This document shows, in pieces, positions 22,874 through 34,959 of a stretch of DNA of 64,000 bases (the stretch's first letter is position 1; each line of letters opens with the position of its first letter). Under the pieces are notes generated by a model. The model saw only the letters and a program-made list of their open reading frames with translations, did not search any database and was not told the DNA's origin. A program made the position numbers and the translations under genes. The stretch spans positions 124,001 to 188,000 of the forward strand of contig VDFB02321262.1 of the NCBI GenBank assembly GCA_007258455.2, read 5' to 3'. This stretch comes from Sequoia sempervirens (Eukaryota; Streptophyta; Pinopsida; Cupressales; Cupressaceae).

Positions 22874-24208
22874 TGTAGCAGAGGGGGATTTGCTACTCAT
22901 GATTTCTCTTCATTCAGAGAGCCTCATGGGATGAACTTCCCTAAACTACCTTAGGAACAGCGTGAAAGTTTTAGAATTGGAAAGAGCAATTCATGAAGAT
23001 TTTCTAGACAAACTGACAAGCTCTTGGCCAAAGGAAAAAAGTGTAGAACATAGATGACAGCATGGTGCGCTGGCATCCCAGAGGTGCACTAGCGTCTCGT
23101 ACAAACCAAAGAGTGATTTTATCACATAAAATTCTTAAATAACTACTTCAACTTTGATTGCTGATAGCTTACAAAATGTGATAAAGCCATAGAATGCAAT
23201 ATAACTATAATAAAACAAAGTAGAACTAATAAAGATAAGAAGAAGAAAGGAAATGCTTACAAACCACAAAAGTGATGAATTCTCCAACAAGTGAACATCT
23301 TCAAAACCTATGTATGTAAGATATCTGGAGAAAGTGTTGGGGCTATATAGGGATTTGCCTCAGCCGAACCCTCATTTTGGTGTTCCCACCTCCACAGACA
23401 TCCAAAAAGATAGAGAAAGAGTGTAACTGAAATGGAAAAAGCATGTGGTGAAAACAAACCCACTCAAGAGTAGAACCTTCACCACCACGTATGAGTGATA
23501 AAAGCAATCCTCACTCGAGGAGGAGAACCTGTATCACAAAGGAGGTGATAAAAGCAATCCCTTCTTAAGGAGGAAGACCCGTATCACAAATTAAATATGC
23601 AATGGGTAAGGGATATGTAATCCCAGGATGCTTGCAAGCATGAAGTAAAGGAGATGGAGTTGTAAAAGGAATTGTGAAAGCTTTGGAGAATGTTGTTGTA
23701 GCAAGCAATGGAGCTATGCAAGCAAAAGCAAGATGGTGGAAGAAGTGAAGCTAGAAGTTGGAAGAATGGAGCTAGAAGAACTTAGAAGATGCAAATGGAG
23801 AGAAAATATTTCTTTTAAGGAGAGAAAAGAAGCTTCTTCAACTGTTACAAGGCATCTTGGGCCGTTACCACCGACAAAAGGTGAGGACAAGTGGCAAGCA
23901 TGCTCAGAGACAATTGTTTGAGCATTGAAATGTCGCAAGATGTAGCGCGGTGCACAGACATCCACACAACATGCTATTGTCCAAACATGTCATGCTACAA
24001 AACATCATGAATGAGAAAAGTGCAAGGTCTGATGCAAAGCTAACATGTGAGGGTGGCTACTAAAAAGGGGTGTTGGAGCATCCTAAGAAGGGAAAAAGGT
24101 TGATGCAGGGGCTAAAATGAGCCTATACAAGATGCTAAGGGAGTGGTCACTAAAGTGGATACAAGAATGTATGTGAAATTGTGAGGGGTGCAATTTTACA
24201 ACTATACA
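22874..24208 (-). repeat. Element B 5' LTR
   Basis: 1335 bases; minus strand TGTATAGTTG ... CTGCTACA. It contains two blocks shared with the LTRs of D, E and H: one around 23,040-23,105 (GGTGCGCTGGCATCCCAGAG) and one around 23,340-23,400 (ACCCTCATTTTGGTGTTCCC). Same length as the reassembled 3' LTR. Confidence 0.93.
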
Positions 24209-25360
24209 TACCCTTATATAATTTCCCATAACATCACCGTTACTCTAGCCTTATAAGTCGATAATGCAAAAACCCACCATCCTAAGCCTTTACTTTGGCC
24301 ATTGGGATGTTACATTGTTGCTTTCCTATGAAGTGTAACACCTTTGTAGTCACAAGTACACTCGAGAATGACTCTTTTCCATGTAATTTGACCATTCATT
24401 TCCCTCTTTTTTCTCATGAAAAACTTTGTTCTTCTCATTTTTTCTCAATGGAAATTCATTCTTGCTCATTCTCACTTCTTATCACTTCTATTCTCCTTGT
24501 TATTCTACACCATTTATCTTCTAGGTTTCAAGCTTTCTACATCACTCTTGCACATTTTTTTCATGTCCTTGAAGCTCTCACTCTTCCTCTTAGCCTCACC
24601 AATCTTGTAGAAGGAGGTTAATCTTTATTTCATTACATTGTTTCTTAATGCTAGCATATTGTTATCTTTGTATTCTTTATTTCTCATCTTATCACTTTCT
24701 TTATCTATATTTCTATATCATGTGGTCTATCTGGCCATTCGTGGAGGTAGAAACACCAAACCATGGGTTTGACTAAGGAAATCCCCAAAAAGAAGTCCCA
24801 ATATTTTCTCATTTTTGTGTGTGTAGGTGTTTTCCTATGAGGAGCTTACAAGAGGCTAGACCTATCTTGAGTTGAATATATCTCCCTCTTGCTCATAATT
24901 TTGATTAATAGTTAGTTTATTTCTCTTTAAAGTATTCTTCTTGTTGTACCTCTTTACGTTTTATGCATTTCTTGCATTCTATTTATTTCTTTTAAAACTG
25001 TCAAACTTTAGCATTTAGGTTGTCAACAAGTTTTGAGTGATTCAGGTTACATGCTTTTCTTTTTATTCGTATGAGACACCATATCACCACAGAGATGCCA
25101 GTGCACCATGCTATTGTCCTTGGTCTATGCTCTCATACTCTAGTTGAGAGCCTATTAGTTTGTTTCCCAAGACCTCTAAGGTCTGTTCACTTGACTTCTA
25201 AAGTCTTCCATTTAGAAAACCCAAAAAAATAGTTTAGTCTTCCCTTCATTTGTCACCCTATCACTTGAGCTTTCAACATTGAAGTAACCTAGAGAAATCC
25301 ATCCCCTAAAGAATTTTCCCTATCCTACAGACTTAGGAGTCATGGATCATCTTTGTTACA
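24209..25360 (+). repeat. Element D 5' LTR, main part
   Basis: Starts with TACCC, B's right TSD, and runs to TTACA at 25360. It matches D's 3' LTR at 30450-31054 and 39707-40340, but is about 90-120 bases shorter because the 3' copy has extra sequence at 30,526-30,648. The two LTRs are clearly more diverged than those of A, so D is older. Confidence 0.9.
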
Positions 25361-25363
25361 TTT

Positions 25364-25383
25364 TGGTGAACCTGACGTGAACC
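25364..25383 (+). promoter_or_regulatory. Element D primer-binding site, complementary to tRNA-Trp
   Basis: TGGTGAACCTGACGTGAACC, three bases after the LTR end, matches the complement of the plant tRNA-Trp(CCA) 3' end at 18 of 20 positions. This is the clearest primer site in the window and identifies the weaker ones in B, C and E. Confidence 0.88.
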
Positions 25384-25651
25384 TTCATTTTCTCCTTGTC
25401 TTTGTTTTGAAAATTTTTCTTCTCTCATGTTTAGGAGGTGTTGAAAATAGCATCTTGTGAGGCTTTCATGAGCTTTACGACCCAATCTTTGACCTATGGA
25501 CTCATAGTAAGGAGTTACTAAACCACAGATATGGGATCTAGAAGGTAAATAGTCCTCCTCAAATTGATTAGAATTTCAAAGATTTCTCTACAGGACTCTC
25601 TACCAGATACACCCCCGCCAATGAAGTTGTAACTCATGTTCCACCTCTCCT

Positions 25652-27210
25652 GTGTCACCCTCAAACTCTGCCTCTTCCATGGAGGATGAAGTTTCTCTCA
25701 AAGTCCTTGTAGAGAAAATTTACTCTTTGGAAATGAGACTACAAGAGCTTGAGGGGTTCTTCGCAAGAGTTGATTATTTTTTCCAAGTGGCTCCTATTAT
25801 TGAAAACCTAAGGAACTTGTTGGCTGAAGATCGAAGAGGTTTAGAGATTCTTCAAGGAATAGCAAATATTTTAGAGGCTCATGTCCCATCCTACACCTCT
25901 ACCTTAGGTACTACTCAAGATGTCATATTAGATATCGTTGGGCAACAACTAGAAATCTCAATGCTTGGGGTGTATGTGTGCATGGTTGGCATGGGTCCCT
26001 CTACTAACACCAACGTTATTCTTGAGTAGAGTCATATGATTAAAGTAAATAGGGTTCCTCTAGGTTTTAGTTACTCCACACCTGAAGTTCAAAGTGCCTC
26101 TCTTTCTAGTGTTGGTTTCGGTGCCTCTATTGGTGTTGGCGTTGGGGGCTTTGTCAGTGTAGGTGCTAGTGGTTCTTTTGGTGGTTCTACTATTGCTTCT
26201 TTTGGTCATACTTTTTATGTTGATCCTATCCTTAATTCTATTTTATAGAACATGGGACATATGTAGAATCAACTGGCGAACTTGGCCATCTCATCCTCCC
26301 ATCCTATGTTCCAGCATTTTTGTCATCATAGTCCTTTGTCTATCAATATTCTAAACACTCCTATCCCTCAAGGGGTGGATATTCCAAAATTTAGAAAGTA
26401 CAGTAGTCATGGGGATCTACAAACACACATCTCATCCTTCAATGTCATGTGTAAGGAATTATTCCACCATGATGCACTCTTGGAAAAAATATTCTCATGT
26501 TCCCTTAAGGACACCTCTTTGGAATGGTACTACTCTCTACCTAACAATTCCATTTTCTCTTTTGATCAGCTTGTAAACCAATTCCTCCATCAACTTCAGG
26601 CCAACATCAAGAAAAATATTGTATTTTCTTATTTTGTCTGATGTAAGAAGGGATCTCATGAGAAGGTAACTAATTTCATAGCTTGGTATCAAGCCCTATT
26701 TTCTCAAGTTTATTATCCTTTACCTGATTCTAGTTTAAAAAAATTATTCATTGGAAACTTGATATGATTATTGCAAGAAAAGTTTCTCTTAATGAAATAC
26801 CCATCCTTTTTGCATCTATGTGCCACCTTGGAAGAGTACCAACAAACAGTCGCTTAGTATGGGGATTCGTCCTTGCACTTTCGTCAGGATGGTCAATCAA
26901 TTATGTTAGTTTTTGGAAAATCTAGAAAGAACAAGGTTGTGGCAAACATGGTCTCAGTTCTAACATATAAAAATTCTACAAGACAAAATAAAGTATTAAG
27001 TTATCAAAATCTTATGCAAAAACTTTTGAAAGATAAAATAATAACTTTACCATAAATTAGACAACTGTTTGAGTCGTATCCTCAATGGTATGACACCCAT
27101 AAGTTCTTCCAATACCACTAAGTCTCCGAACATGACACCGAGAGATGTATTTTTCTAAATCATTTGATTGAGGATCGCATCAATGATGGGACCATCCAGC
27201 TCAATGGTAG
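25652..27210 (+). pseudogene. Element D gag
   Basis: The first frame (25652-26029) encodes SNSASSMEDEVSLKVLVEKI and a coiled-coil-like stretch. Then comes a Gly/Ser/Val-rich segment (26036-26248). The Gag core is at 26282-26641, with GVDIPKFRKYSSHGDLQTHI and LEWYYSLPNNSIFSFDQLVN, the retrotransposon Gag fold. The C-terminal part has LLKDKIITLP and a knuckle-like FFQYH..SEHDTERC, where the first Cys is Gln; element H shows the same loss. Frames are split by stops and shifts. Confidence 0.82.
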
Positions 27211-27479
27211 AAAATAAAACTCAAAAACATCTATAGCGAATCTGAATAGCCAATTATAGATCCACACATATCCATTCTTGTTGCACTCTTCTAATTTGGT
27301 TGCTATGTCTTCTTCATCTTTTTATTGCACCCCATATGAGTATTTGAATGTAGTTTCATTCACTTGTATTACTCCTTTAGAGCATGTGATTGCTATCCCT
27401 CACATTACATTCACTTCACATGATCTACCTCTAAATAAGGATCTCTCTCTATTATACATTCCTGATGTATTAATGGTAA

Positions 27480-27890
27480 TATCATAATAGGCATTATGGT
27501 GGATCCTTTGATTTGTGTGAACTTCATTATGGAGGATACCCTTTTTATCAACATCTTGCATAAGGATAAATATGATGAATCTGAGGCTACTCTTCGCATG
27601 CATGATAGGTTTTCTATTGTTCCTATTCACATTATTTCTTTTTTAGTCCTAGTAGGACCTAAGGCTTTGGAAGTTTCATTTGTTTTGATTCCTAAGTCTA
27701 ACTTGTTTAGAGTGAGGCTAGGTATTCCATGGCTGGCCTCCGTGAATTTTGTCACTTCGGTAGTCTAAAAATTTCTAAAGTTTCTCCATGAGGGTACCAT
27801 GCATACTATCCAAGATACTAGATATAAACTAGTGGTATAACTTGGGGGCTTTTCCCTTGACCACTTTTGTCCTGCTCTAATTGGACCACT
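27480..27890 (+). pseudogene. Element D protease-like domain
   Basis: Shares with element H (63,021-63,407) the core SNLFRVRLGIPWLAS and VGPKALEVSFVLIPK. The active-site position reads MVDPLICVNFI, where D-S/T-G is expected; H reads LVDLASHVNVI. Both lack the catalytic Gly as read. Ends near KFLHEGT and the QDTRYK equivalent of H. One TAG interrupts at about 27,767. Confidence 0.75.
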
Positions 27891-29352
27891 CCCTCTTAGG
27901 GGGGATCTTTTATATAGAGCATATTTTATATATAATACTGGGGGCTTAGCATCGAAGGGTGGTTTTCCCCTGTCTCCTCATGTTGTTCCTCTGAAGGATT
28001 TCCTGTGTGCACAACAACAAGCTTTTCCTTCCACCCCTCCAAAGGGGAAGGAGAAGCTAACTCTTGTCCTAGAGCCTCCCCCCTCTTCCACTTCTTCTTC
28101 CACACACCCAACTTCTTCTTCCCATCCTTTGGAGGCATCTTCTATTCCTACTACTATGCCTAGAATAAGAAAAGGAAAAGTTCCCATGCTAACAAAATTG
28201 AAGCACCAAGTTTTTTAGCTTCCTGTCTTTCCTAAGATGTCCTAACCCACCCTTTGTGGAAAGGGTAAGTGTTCTCATGGGGTGGTTCTTACATCTCATC
28301 CTTTGTGGCCTTCACCTATTCCTCCACTTTCCTCCAAGACAAGGAAAGGAAAGAGGCTCATTATTGAGGCACCTATCTCTATATTTTCTCCTATGCTTCC
28401 TCCTCATGCTCCTTCTTAGGAGACCACCCTTCCACCAGTGGCGGTTACGAAGGATGCTCCTGTGGTATATTAGGATCCCCTAGCCTCTTCTTGGGTTGTG
28501 TCATCTAGTTCCCACAACTAACGTAACCAAATTACACGCAAGCATAAGCATCGATGAAAGGCTCTAGCCAAGGAGTATGCTACTTCACAAAAGACTAAGG
28601 AGGATCCCATCATTCTTCTTCTACTTCCACTTTTCCTTCTGCTCCTATCTTTTCTTCTACCTCAACTCCCATCACCTTAATTCATCTTTTGGCTTCATCG
28701 ATAGTTCCTAATGACCCTCACCCCAAAAGGGTGTAGGTGTTCATCACTCCATCAGTAGAGCCCCTTCTTACTTATCTTCCTGATATTCCCCATTTCTTGC
28801 AACCCATGGACATGCCTCACATAAAGGTGGTGTCCTTTGTGTCTCCCTCTCCTTCTTCTTCTTTTGCTTCATCTATGAGGATTCCACATCCTCCATTGAA
28901 GTGCAATATACAATATGACATTTCCTCAAGCAATGATTGTAAGAAATTTTTGTCTTCTCTTGAGTCTTGTTTCTACTCTAGCCTACACTTTCCTTGCAAC
29001 AAAGAAAACACTGACTTCCTTGGAGTTAGTCACCACCACTCTTCCTAAGGTCGAAAGTGAATCTCAATTGTCTCACCCTCCTCCTACTCAGTTGACACAT
29101 TCTACTCCTAAAAAGTGCATGTTCAATTCATTAGAGAACATTCCAATTTTTTCCTCGATCTTTGCAGGATCAATGACCTTTGTCTCACAAGAGCCCGATG
29201 ACAAAGACCTTGAGGATCCTTCTTCCTTAGCCCTTATTGCAAGTGAATCAGTTGGTACCACCCTTTCTATCCCTCCCCTATATTATTTTCCTCCCTCCCC
29301 TTACAATGATCTAGATTGGGAGCAAGACGATTTGTTGGTGGATTCATATTAG
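27891..29352 (+). pseudogene. Element D Pro/Ser-rich 3' ORF of unknown function
   Basis: Occupies the place where RT, RNase H and integrase should be. Low-complexity Pro/Ser/Lys protein (PKGKEKLTL; PRIRKGKVPM), then a conserved C-terminal module: KKCMFNSLENIP (28,915-29,352 frame), MTFVSQEPDDKDLEDPSSLA, FPPSPYNDLDWEQDDLL. Element H encodes the same tail (61,446-61,688: GCMFNSMDEVP, PPSPYEDLDWEADDLL). Conservation of this tail while the rest drifts suggests a selected function. I do not recognise the family. Confidence 0.7.
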
Positions 29353-30407
29353 GGTGGCACCTTCTTCTACATCTTTCGATTAGTTTTGTGTAATTTTTTG
29401 TGCTCTCCTATGTTTTTTTACATGTATTTATGCTTTTTCTTGGAGGAACCTTGCCACCCTTGTAGGTACTTGGATACAATAGAGAAATTTTTTCATAAAC
29501 TTCTTCTATTTGTCTCATCATTATTCTATATGTTGTAATCTTGGATTTCCATGTAGGGGACAATGCAAAGCATTGGGGGCATTTAGGCCTTCTTCCATGT
29601 TGACCCGATTTTTAGTTTTATTTTGTCTTCATGTGCTCTTCTTCACATTATGATACATTTGGGGGTGATGACAAATCATATATATTATTGTATACTTATG
29701 TATCTATATCTATGAGTAGTTCTAACCCTAAATAATCAAATCCCCATGTGCTCTTGATTTCTTGATTTCTATTTTTTGCTTCATGATGTTGTGGTTTTTA
29801 TGTGTTGCCCCTCACATAATAAAATTTCATGAATACATCTCACCATGCATCTCATTCTATGATGTTTCTTCTCTTTCTCTTCACCTTAGAATGACATGTG
29901 CTCCTTGTGTAGCACACATCATTCTAATAAGAGGCTACCATGTATGCTTAATTTTTAAAATTTTAAAAAGTTTCAAAAGGATTCCTTGATGTCTTATGTC
30001 TCGTTGTCTAGCTTGCACAAAACCTTACTAGACTTGTCCTTTTTGTGATTGTCCTGCAATGCAATTTTTAGCAACCACAAGCCTATATGCTTGCCATATG
30101 GTCTCTAGCCATACCTATTAGTGTTGTCTCTATCTAATCAAATTGTCTTGTCTTGTCTTGTCTATGATTTTTTTATCATGTCTATTATTTTTCACTTTTT
30201 TACATAGCATGTTTGTATATAGCTAACATGATTATGGTGAGATTGTAGCAAGCTTTGCAGGATCAAAGACTCATGTCCTCTTTCCATTCTAGTGAAGCTC
30301 CTTTCATCTCACATGTACCATATTGAAGGACTGCTTCCTCTCCTTTTTTGGTATATTCTCTTCAATCTCTTTCTACTTTAGCTCACACATGCTTAGATAC
30401 ATATCCT
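29353..30407 (+). other. Element D 3' noncoding region
   Basis: No gene seen. T-rich sequence between the ORF end and the polypurine tract. It includes GGGGACAATGCAAAGCATTG near 29,560, whose inverse (CTTTGCATTGTCCCC) recurs in element H near 61,240-61,255, again just downstream of the conserved ORF. Confidence 0.6.
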
Positions 30408-30426
30408 CACTAAAGTAAGGGAAAAA
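30408..30426 (+). promoter_or_regulatory. Element D polypurine tract
   Basis: CACTAAAGTAAGGGAAAAA directly before the LTR start TGTTATGG. It is a variant of the CACTAAAGTGGGGGAAAA tract of B and H. Confidence 0.85.
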
Positions 30427-31054
30427 TGTTATGGCATAAAATTGCACACTTATAAAATTTCTCATAACACCACCTTTACTTTATCCTTATAATTCGATAA
30501 TCCAAAATCTTGTCATCATAAGCCTTCATTTCCCTCCATTCCTTCATTTTTTTGTCAGTGGATGATATTTATCTAGGAAAATTTTGCACCATCTAGACAT
30601 CTATGCACCATGCAGACATACTGACAAGATTCCTAATCATGTAGCCATTGGGATGTTACAATATCACCTGCATGAAAAGTGTAATGCCTCTGTTGTCATA
30701 GGCATGCCTAGGAGTGATCTTTGGAATGCAATTTGAACATTCCTTTCCCTCTTTTTTCTTATTCAACTTCATTCTTCTCAATTATTCTGAATGGAAATTC
30801 ATTCATACTCATTCTCACTTCTTAACACTTACATTCTCCTTCTTGCTATTCTACACCATTTCTCTTGTAGTTTTCAATATTTCTACATCACTCTTGCATG
30901 TTTGTTTCACGTCCTTGAAGCTCTCACTCTTCCTCTTGGATTCACCAATCTTGTAGAAGGGGGGTAACCTTTATTTCATTGAATTGTCTTTCTTATTGTT
31001 AGTATATTATTATCTTTATATTCTTTGTCTCATCTTGTCACTTTATTTATCTAT
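30427..31054 (+). repeat. Element D 3' LTR, first part
   Basis: Starts TGTTATGGCA and runs to TCTAT (31050-31054), the left TSD of element C. It contains about 120 bases (30,526-30,648) absent from the 5' LTR. Confidence 0.9.
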
Positions 31055-32685
31055 TATGGACAATGATTTTGGATTGCCAAACTGCTTTAGCTCCTTCTAA
31101 GGTTTTTCACCTAAAAGGAGAAAGGGATGGGGTCTAAAATGCAAATGTATACACTCAATATTAATGTATATGAGATTTATTATGTCTAATTATGATGTAT
31201 AATTGCAATAAACTAAAAAAGAAAGATAATTATTAAGACTAAACCTAAGAAATGTGAAGTGCTGGAAAACACATTGTGATATGCAAAAAGATAAAACAAA
31301 TGCAATAAATGACAAAATAAAGATGCAAGAAAAAAAATATGCACCTAGAAATTGATGAAGATCTGATTGGGGATTGCAGAGACCTCTGAAATTCTAGAAA
31401 TTTTGATTTTTAAGCCAACTGAGACACTTACACCAGGATGGGTGACTTGGTCCCAGATTAGGGAAATTGGCCAAAAAGTCATTTCTGCCAAATGGGTATG
31501 TAAATCTACAAAAAAAATTGAAAAACTAGTTCAGTGGGACTAAGTTGCCACTATTGGTGACTTAGTCCACCTCTGAATTTTTTAAAATTCGAAAGTGGAA
31601 ACGGAAGCCCTTGGTTTGCACTTCGGTTCCCTATAGGTGTCTACTTTTGAAACTCTGATTTTTACGCCTGAAAGTGACTTTTTGTTGATATTTTGACCTT
31701 GCAAGGAATAAGATGACTCCAATAAGTCTACAACCTTATCTTCAATGATCTTCAAACCATCAAAGTGACTGAATCTGCAAACACACAATGAAAGAGAAAG
31801 AAATGGTGAATGTTAGGGCATGGGGGTTTTCCTTGGTCAAAACCCTTTTTAGGTAATTAAACCAAATGAAGAAAGAATGTAATGAACCATGCAACAATGG
31901 ATTTAATACCTTTCCATGATGTTTGATCTTGAATTTCTATAGAAAACCATGGAGAATCTACCCTTGAATGTCTTTGGAAGCTATCTTGATGACTTGCAAT
32001 GATAAAACCCTAGCTTGCTTAACTTGAGAACATGATGGATGATGGATGAAAGATGATAAGTTATGAATTAGGGTGAGTTAGGTAAAATGAGAGGGAAAAC
32101 TCTATATTTATACACAATTATGCCCTAATTCCCAAAAATACCTCATCACAGGCCGACCTTAGGTCTTAAGGAATAAAAACCCAAAAGAAATTTAAATTTA
32201 TTTTCATTTTTGAGCCAAATGGGACTAAGTCACCACCAATGGAGACTTATTCCACTTGGGAATTTTTAAGTGGATGTCGGGAATTGTGATAATTTAAATA
32301 ATGTTTATTGTGTTCTTCTTCAACAAGACACTTAAGTAAGGCATGTAAGTTTATAAAGGGGCCATTTAAAGCATAAGAAAGATGTAAATATTGATAACAA
32401 GCCTAGGAAAGTGTGAAAGTTTGTTACAAGACTTTACAACACTTTGAAATAGGTATTTTTAAGGTTATTTAGGTGAATTATGATATTATGGTCTTAGAAA
32501 AGTGTGAAGATGTGTTACAACACCTTTGCAAGACATCAATAAATGCATTTTATTCAATTTGCAAGGGCCCAAGACCTAATGTGGATGTGTAAAACACCTC
32601 ACAACACAAAATCAAGGCCTCATTAAGTCCAATTTGTCATCAATTGTTCCCATATCAAGCACAGTATACACTTTTTGGTGACACA
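31055..32685 (-). repeat. Element C 3' LTR
   Basis: Minus strand TGTGTCACCA ... GTC(C)ATA; plus-strand left end TATGGACAATG equals TGTAGACAATG of the other copy. 1,631 bases, well matched to 38076-39701 but more diverged than A's LTR pair. Confidence 0.93.
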
Positions 32686-32706
32686 TTAAGCTCGCACTTT
32701 AGTGAG
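32686..32706 (-). promoter_or_regulatory. Element C polypurine tract (degraded)
   Basis: The minus strand reads TCACTAAAGTGCGAGCTTAA before the LTR start TGTGTCACC. The CACTAAAGTG core matches B and H, but the G/A run is mutated. Confidence 0.65.
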
Positions 32707-33950
32707 AGGATGAACTTGCTTCAAACTCATGCTAAAGTAGCCATTCAAGAGGAGTCCAATCGTACCAATGTGGATGAAAAATAATGACAAAGATTGAAAG
32801 AGGTTGCGTAAGCCCCCAGGATCCAAGATCCTAAGTCAAGCCAACATAAGCACAAGAGGAAACACACAAAGTAAATGATATGTAGCAAAACAAGATACAT
32901 GATCATCCAATGGTAAGAACTAGGAGGAAATGAAAATAGGGTGGATCAAGCTTTGATCGTTTATCCAACACGTTATGGATTAGATCTAGGCTTGTTTGTT
33001 TGGAAGAAGAAATGTATACTCAATCTAGAGTGATGGAACTCTTGGCTGTCCACCAGGTGAGAAGTCCACAACATACTCACTCTGGGGCCACATAACTTTT
33101 GGTTGTCTACGGGGTGAGAAATCCCAAAAGGTGAGACACATACGATCGATATGTTCTCACAAACTCACAGGTGGCTATGGGGAAAATTCATGCCTTAGAA
33201 TGGGCTTCCCGGTCAACCATACCAAAGTTATACCTCCTGATAACTTTAATAAGGCACCACAAAAATGATTTTTGTGCTCTATGGGGTAAGCAAAACTTCA
33301 TATGCTTGACACTCATAGACATTGTCAATGCAAGATAGTGTGACGAATGTTCAAATGATTTTTTTCTTAGTTCATACAAGGTCTCATCTTAGGGAACATT
33401 GTGCTTAATATCTCCAAGAGAGAATAAGTGCAGATGGTCTCATCTTGTTTCCAAGAGAGGACAACTGCAATGTCTCATCTTGGGAAACATTGTATCTAAT
33501 GCTTCCAAGAGAGGAAATCGCAAGAAAAATAAAATCACACAATGAAATGTGAGTGTCAATGTATACCCCCACTTTAAAGTGGTTGCTAACACCATTACTA
33601 TGAGCAATTGCTTTAAAGTAGAAGGAAGACATTAGAACTTACTCAGAAAGCCCTATGCCAAGTCATATGTTTCTAATAAGCTACGTCATGAAAAAGGTAT
33701 TATGTCACATGCAAGCCAACTTAAGGCATGCCGTCCATATCCCAATCTTGCTTATATATGGTCATGAAAGGTTAACGATGAGTCAAAAGCAGAAATGACA
33801 AGTGACATATAAGGACAAGGCTAATAAATCCCTTGCCCCCACTTAGTGCAGGACAAGGATGAGCCAAAATGATTATTGGAATGTATACTAGAGTGAAAAT
33901 CAGTATGAATTAGAAGGATTAGGTGCCCCCACATAAGGAAGAACACCAAA
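32707..33950 (-). other. Element C 3' noncoding region
   Basis: No gene seen. Duplicated segments such as GTCTCATCTTGGG(A)AACATT with CCAAGAGAG recur at about 33,383-33,425 and 33,430-33,515. Nothing else recognisable. Confidence 0.5.
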
Positions 33951-34258
33951 CTCGTTGAAATGTTGTATTTTCCTACTCAAAGCCTTACATTATTAATGGA
34001 ATGACCATGAACTCTATGATATGCACAAAATGAAGTATTGTAATAGCATTTCTTTCGATTTCTTGGAGGAAGGGATATCAAGTGATCTTGGAGGAGTCTT
34101 GACAAGATACCCTCTTGATTGATGGTAGAAGGTGGTCCTATAGTTTGTGACAAAAATGTTTCTTTCTTAGTACAAGATGTCATACGTACGCAAGACTTTT
34201 TAGATTGCAATATTTTGTTCTCTCTTTTATAGGAGGGTGTAAAATCTAATGAATTCAA
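33951..34258 (-). pseudogene. Element C zinc-knuckle module (after the G-patch)
   Basis: Encodes LLQDHLISLPPRNRKKC, then SFCAYHRVHGHSINNV, giving Cys, His and His of a CX2HX4HX4C knuckle with Val where the last Cys should be. SRKIQHFNE follows in a shifted frame. The module aligns with B 20,230-20,557 and is in the same place, 3' of the G-patch. Confidence 0.72.
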
Positions 34259-34473
34259 TGCATTAGTGTTTTGTGTGATGACATTAACATTAAGTAAACA
34301 TTTAGTTTTTTTTTCATGTTTTGTAAAGGAGGACTATCAAGACCACTATTGTCGAGGATTCCAGGATGCTTGACAATTAATGTTGAATTAGAAAAATGTT
34401 GTATGAGAGTGTTGACGTTGGGTGAAGGCTTGGAAATTTTTATCAAAGGACAATAACCAAGACCATAAGTTGT

Positions 34474-34773
34474 TTATTGTGTGATAGGATCTATAGGGTT
34501 GTGGATACCTTGTTCATTAGCACCACATCCTTTTCCACTGTATCCAAGTTGTTTTATAAGTTCGTAACCTTGTCCATAAATATTTTTCATTGCATTTGAA
34601 TCAGGTGGTTGTTTGTTGTTGTGTTCATCAAAGGTTGTCATATAATTCATTTTTTTTTGGTCTAAAGTGATTGAGGTGGATGCTTTCAAAGGATCATCCA
34701 AATTTTGCATTGACATGACTGTTATTTCGTGTCCCTTAGTTGAATCTTTGTTTATGATCTGGTACTCATCCAT
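34474..34773 (-). CDS. Element C linker and G-patch
   Basis: Open 99-codon frame: linker MDEYQIINKD..., then the G-patch IYGQGYELIKQLGYSGKGCG followed by ANEQGI. It has the Gly-rich pattern of a G-patch (GY..I.Q.GY.G.G.G...G). It aligns with element E's G-patch, reconstructed from 40,346-40,375 and 1,620-1,678. A variant of the same motif is in A (10,540-10,640). Confidence 0.75.
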   Translation of the reverse strand: MDEYQIINKDSTKGHEITVMSMQNLDDPLKASTSITLDQKKMNYMTTFDEHNNKQPPDSNAMKNIYGQGYELIKQLGYSGKGCGANEQGIHNPIDPITQ

Positions 34774-34959
34774 GAGTGTTGGTGTGAAGTCTAAGGAACC
34801 CCAATAATTTCCTAATAGCTTTGAGTGTTGTTCTTTTTTTTTGGTTGTACAGGTTCCATGTGTGTAGTGGATATTGATGTGTTTAAATGATGCATGTTGT
34901 TTTTCTCAATGTTTAAATGACTATTGGGATCAGGATCAGCTTCAATAATGTGCACTTTG

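Larger units (their letters stand above)
1707..24208 (-). mobile_element. Element B: LTR element with PR/G-patch/zinc knuckle, interrupted by element A
   Basis: Minus-strand element inserted 23 bases into D's 5' LTR. Flanking copies TACCA (1702-1706) and TACCC (24209-24213) are a TSD with one change. The two LTRs are each exactly 1335 bases once element A is removed (1707-2093 plus 17921-18868, versus 22874-24208). Internal order 5' to 3' (high to low coordinates): tRNA-Trp-like primer site, acidic repeat ORF, protease, G-patch, zinc knuckle, tandem-repeat 3' region, polypurine tract. It has no RT, RNase H or integrase. Confidence 0.9.

Noticed and set aside
24295..24621. Plus-strand frames in the D 5' LTR (and 30714-30956 in the 3' LTR)
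   Set aside because: They lie inside LTR U3-like sequence, are Phe/Ser/Leu-rich and are not conserved in frame between the two LTRs.
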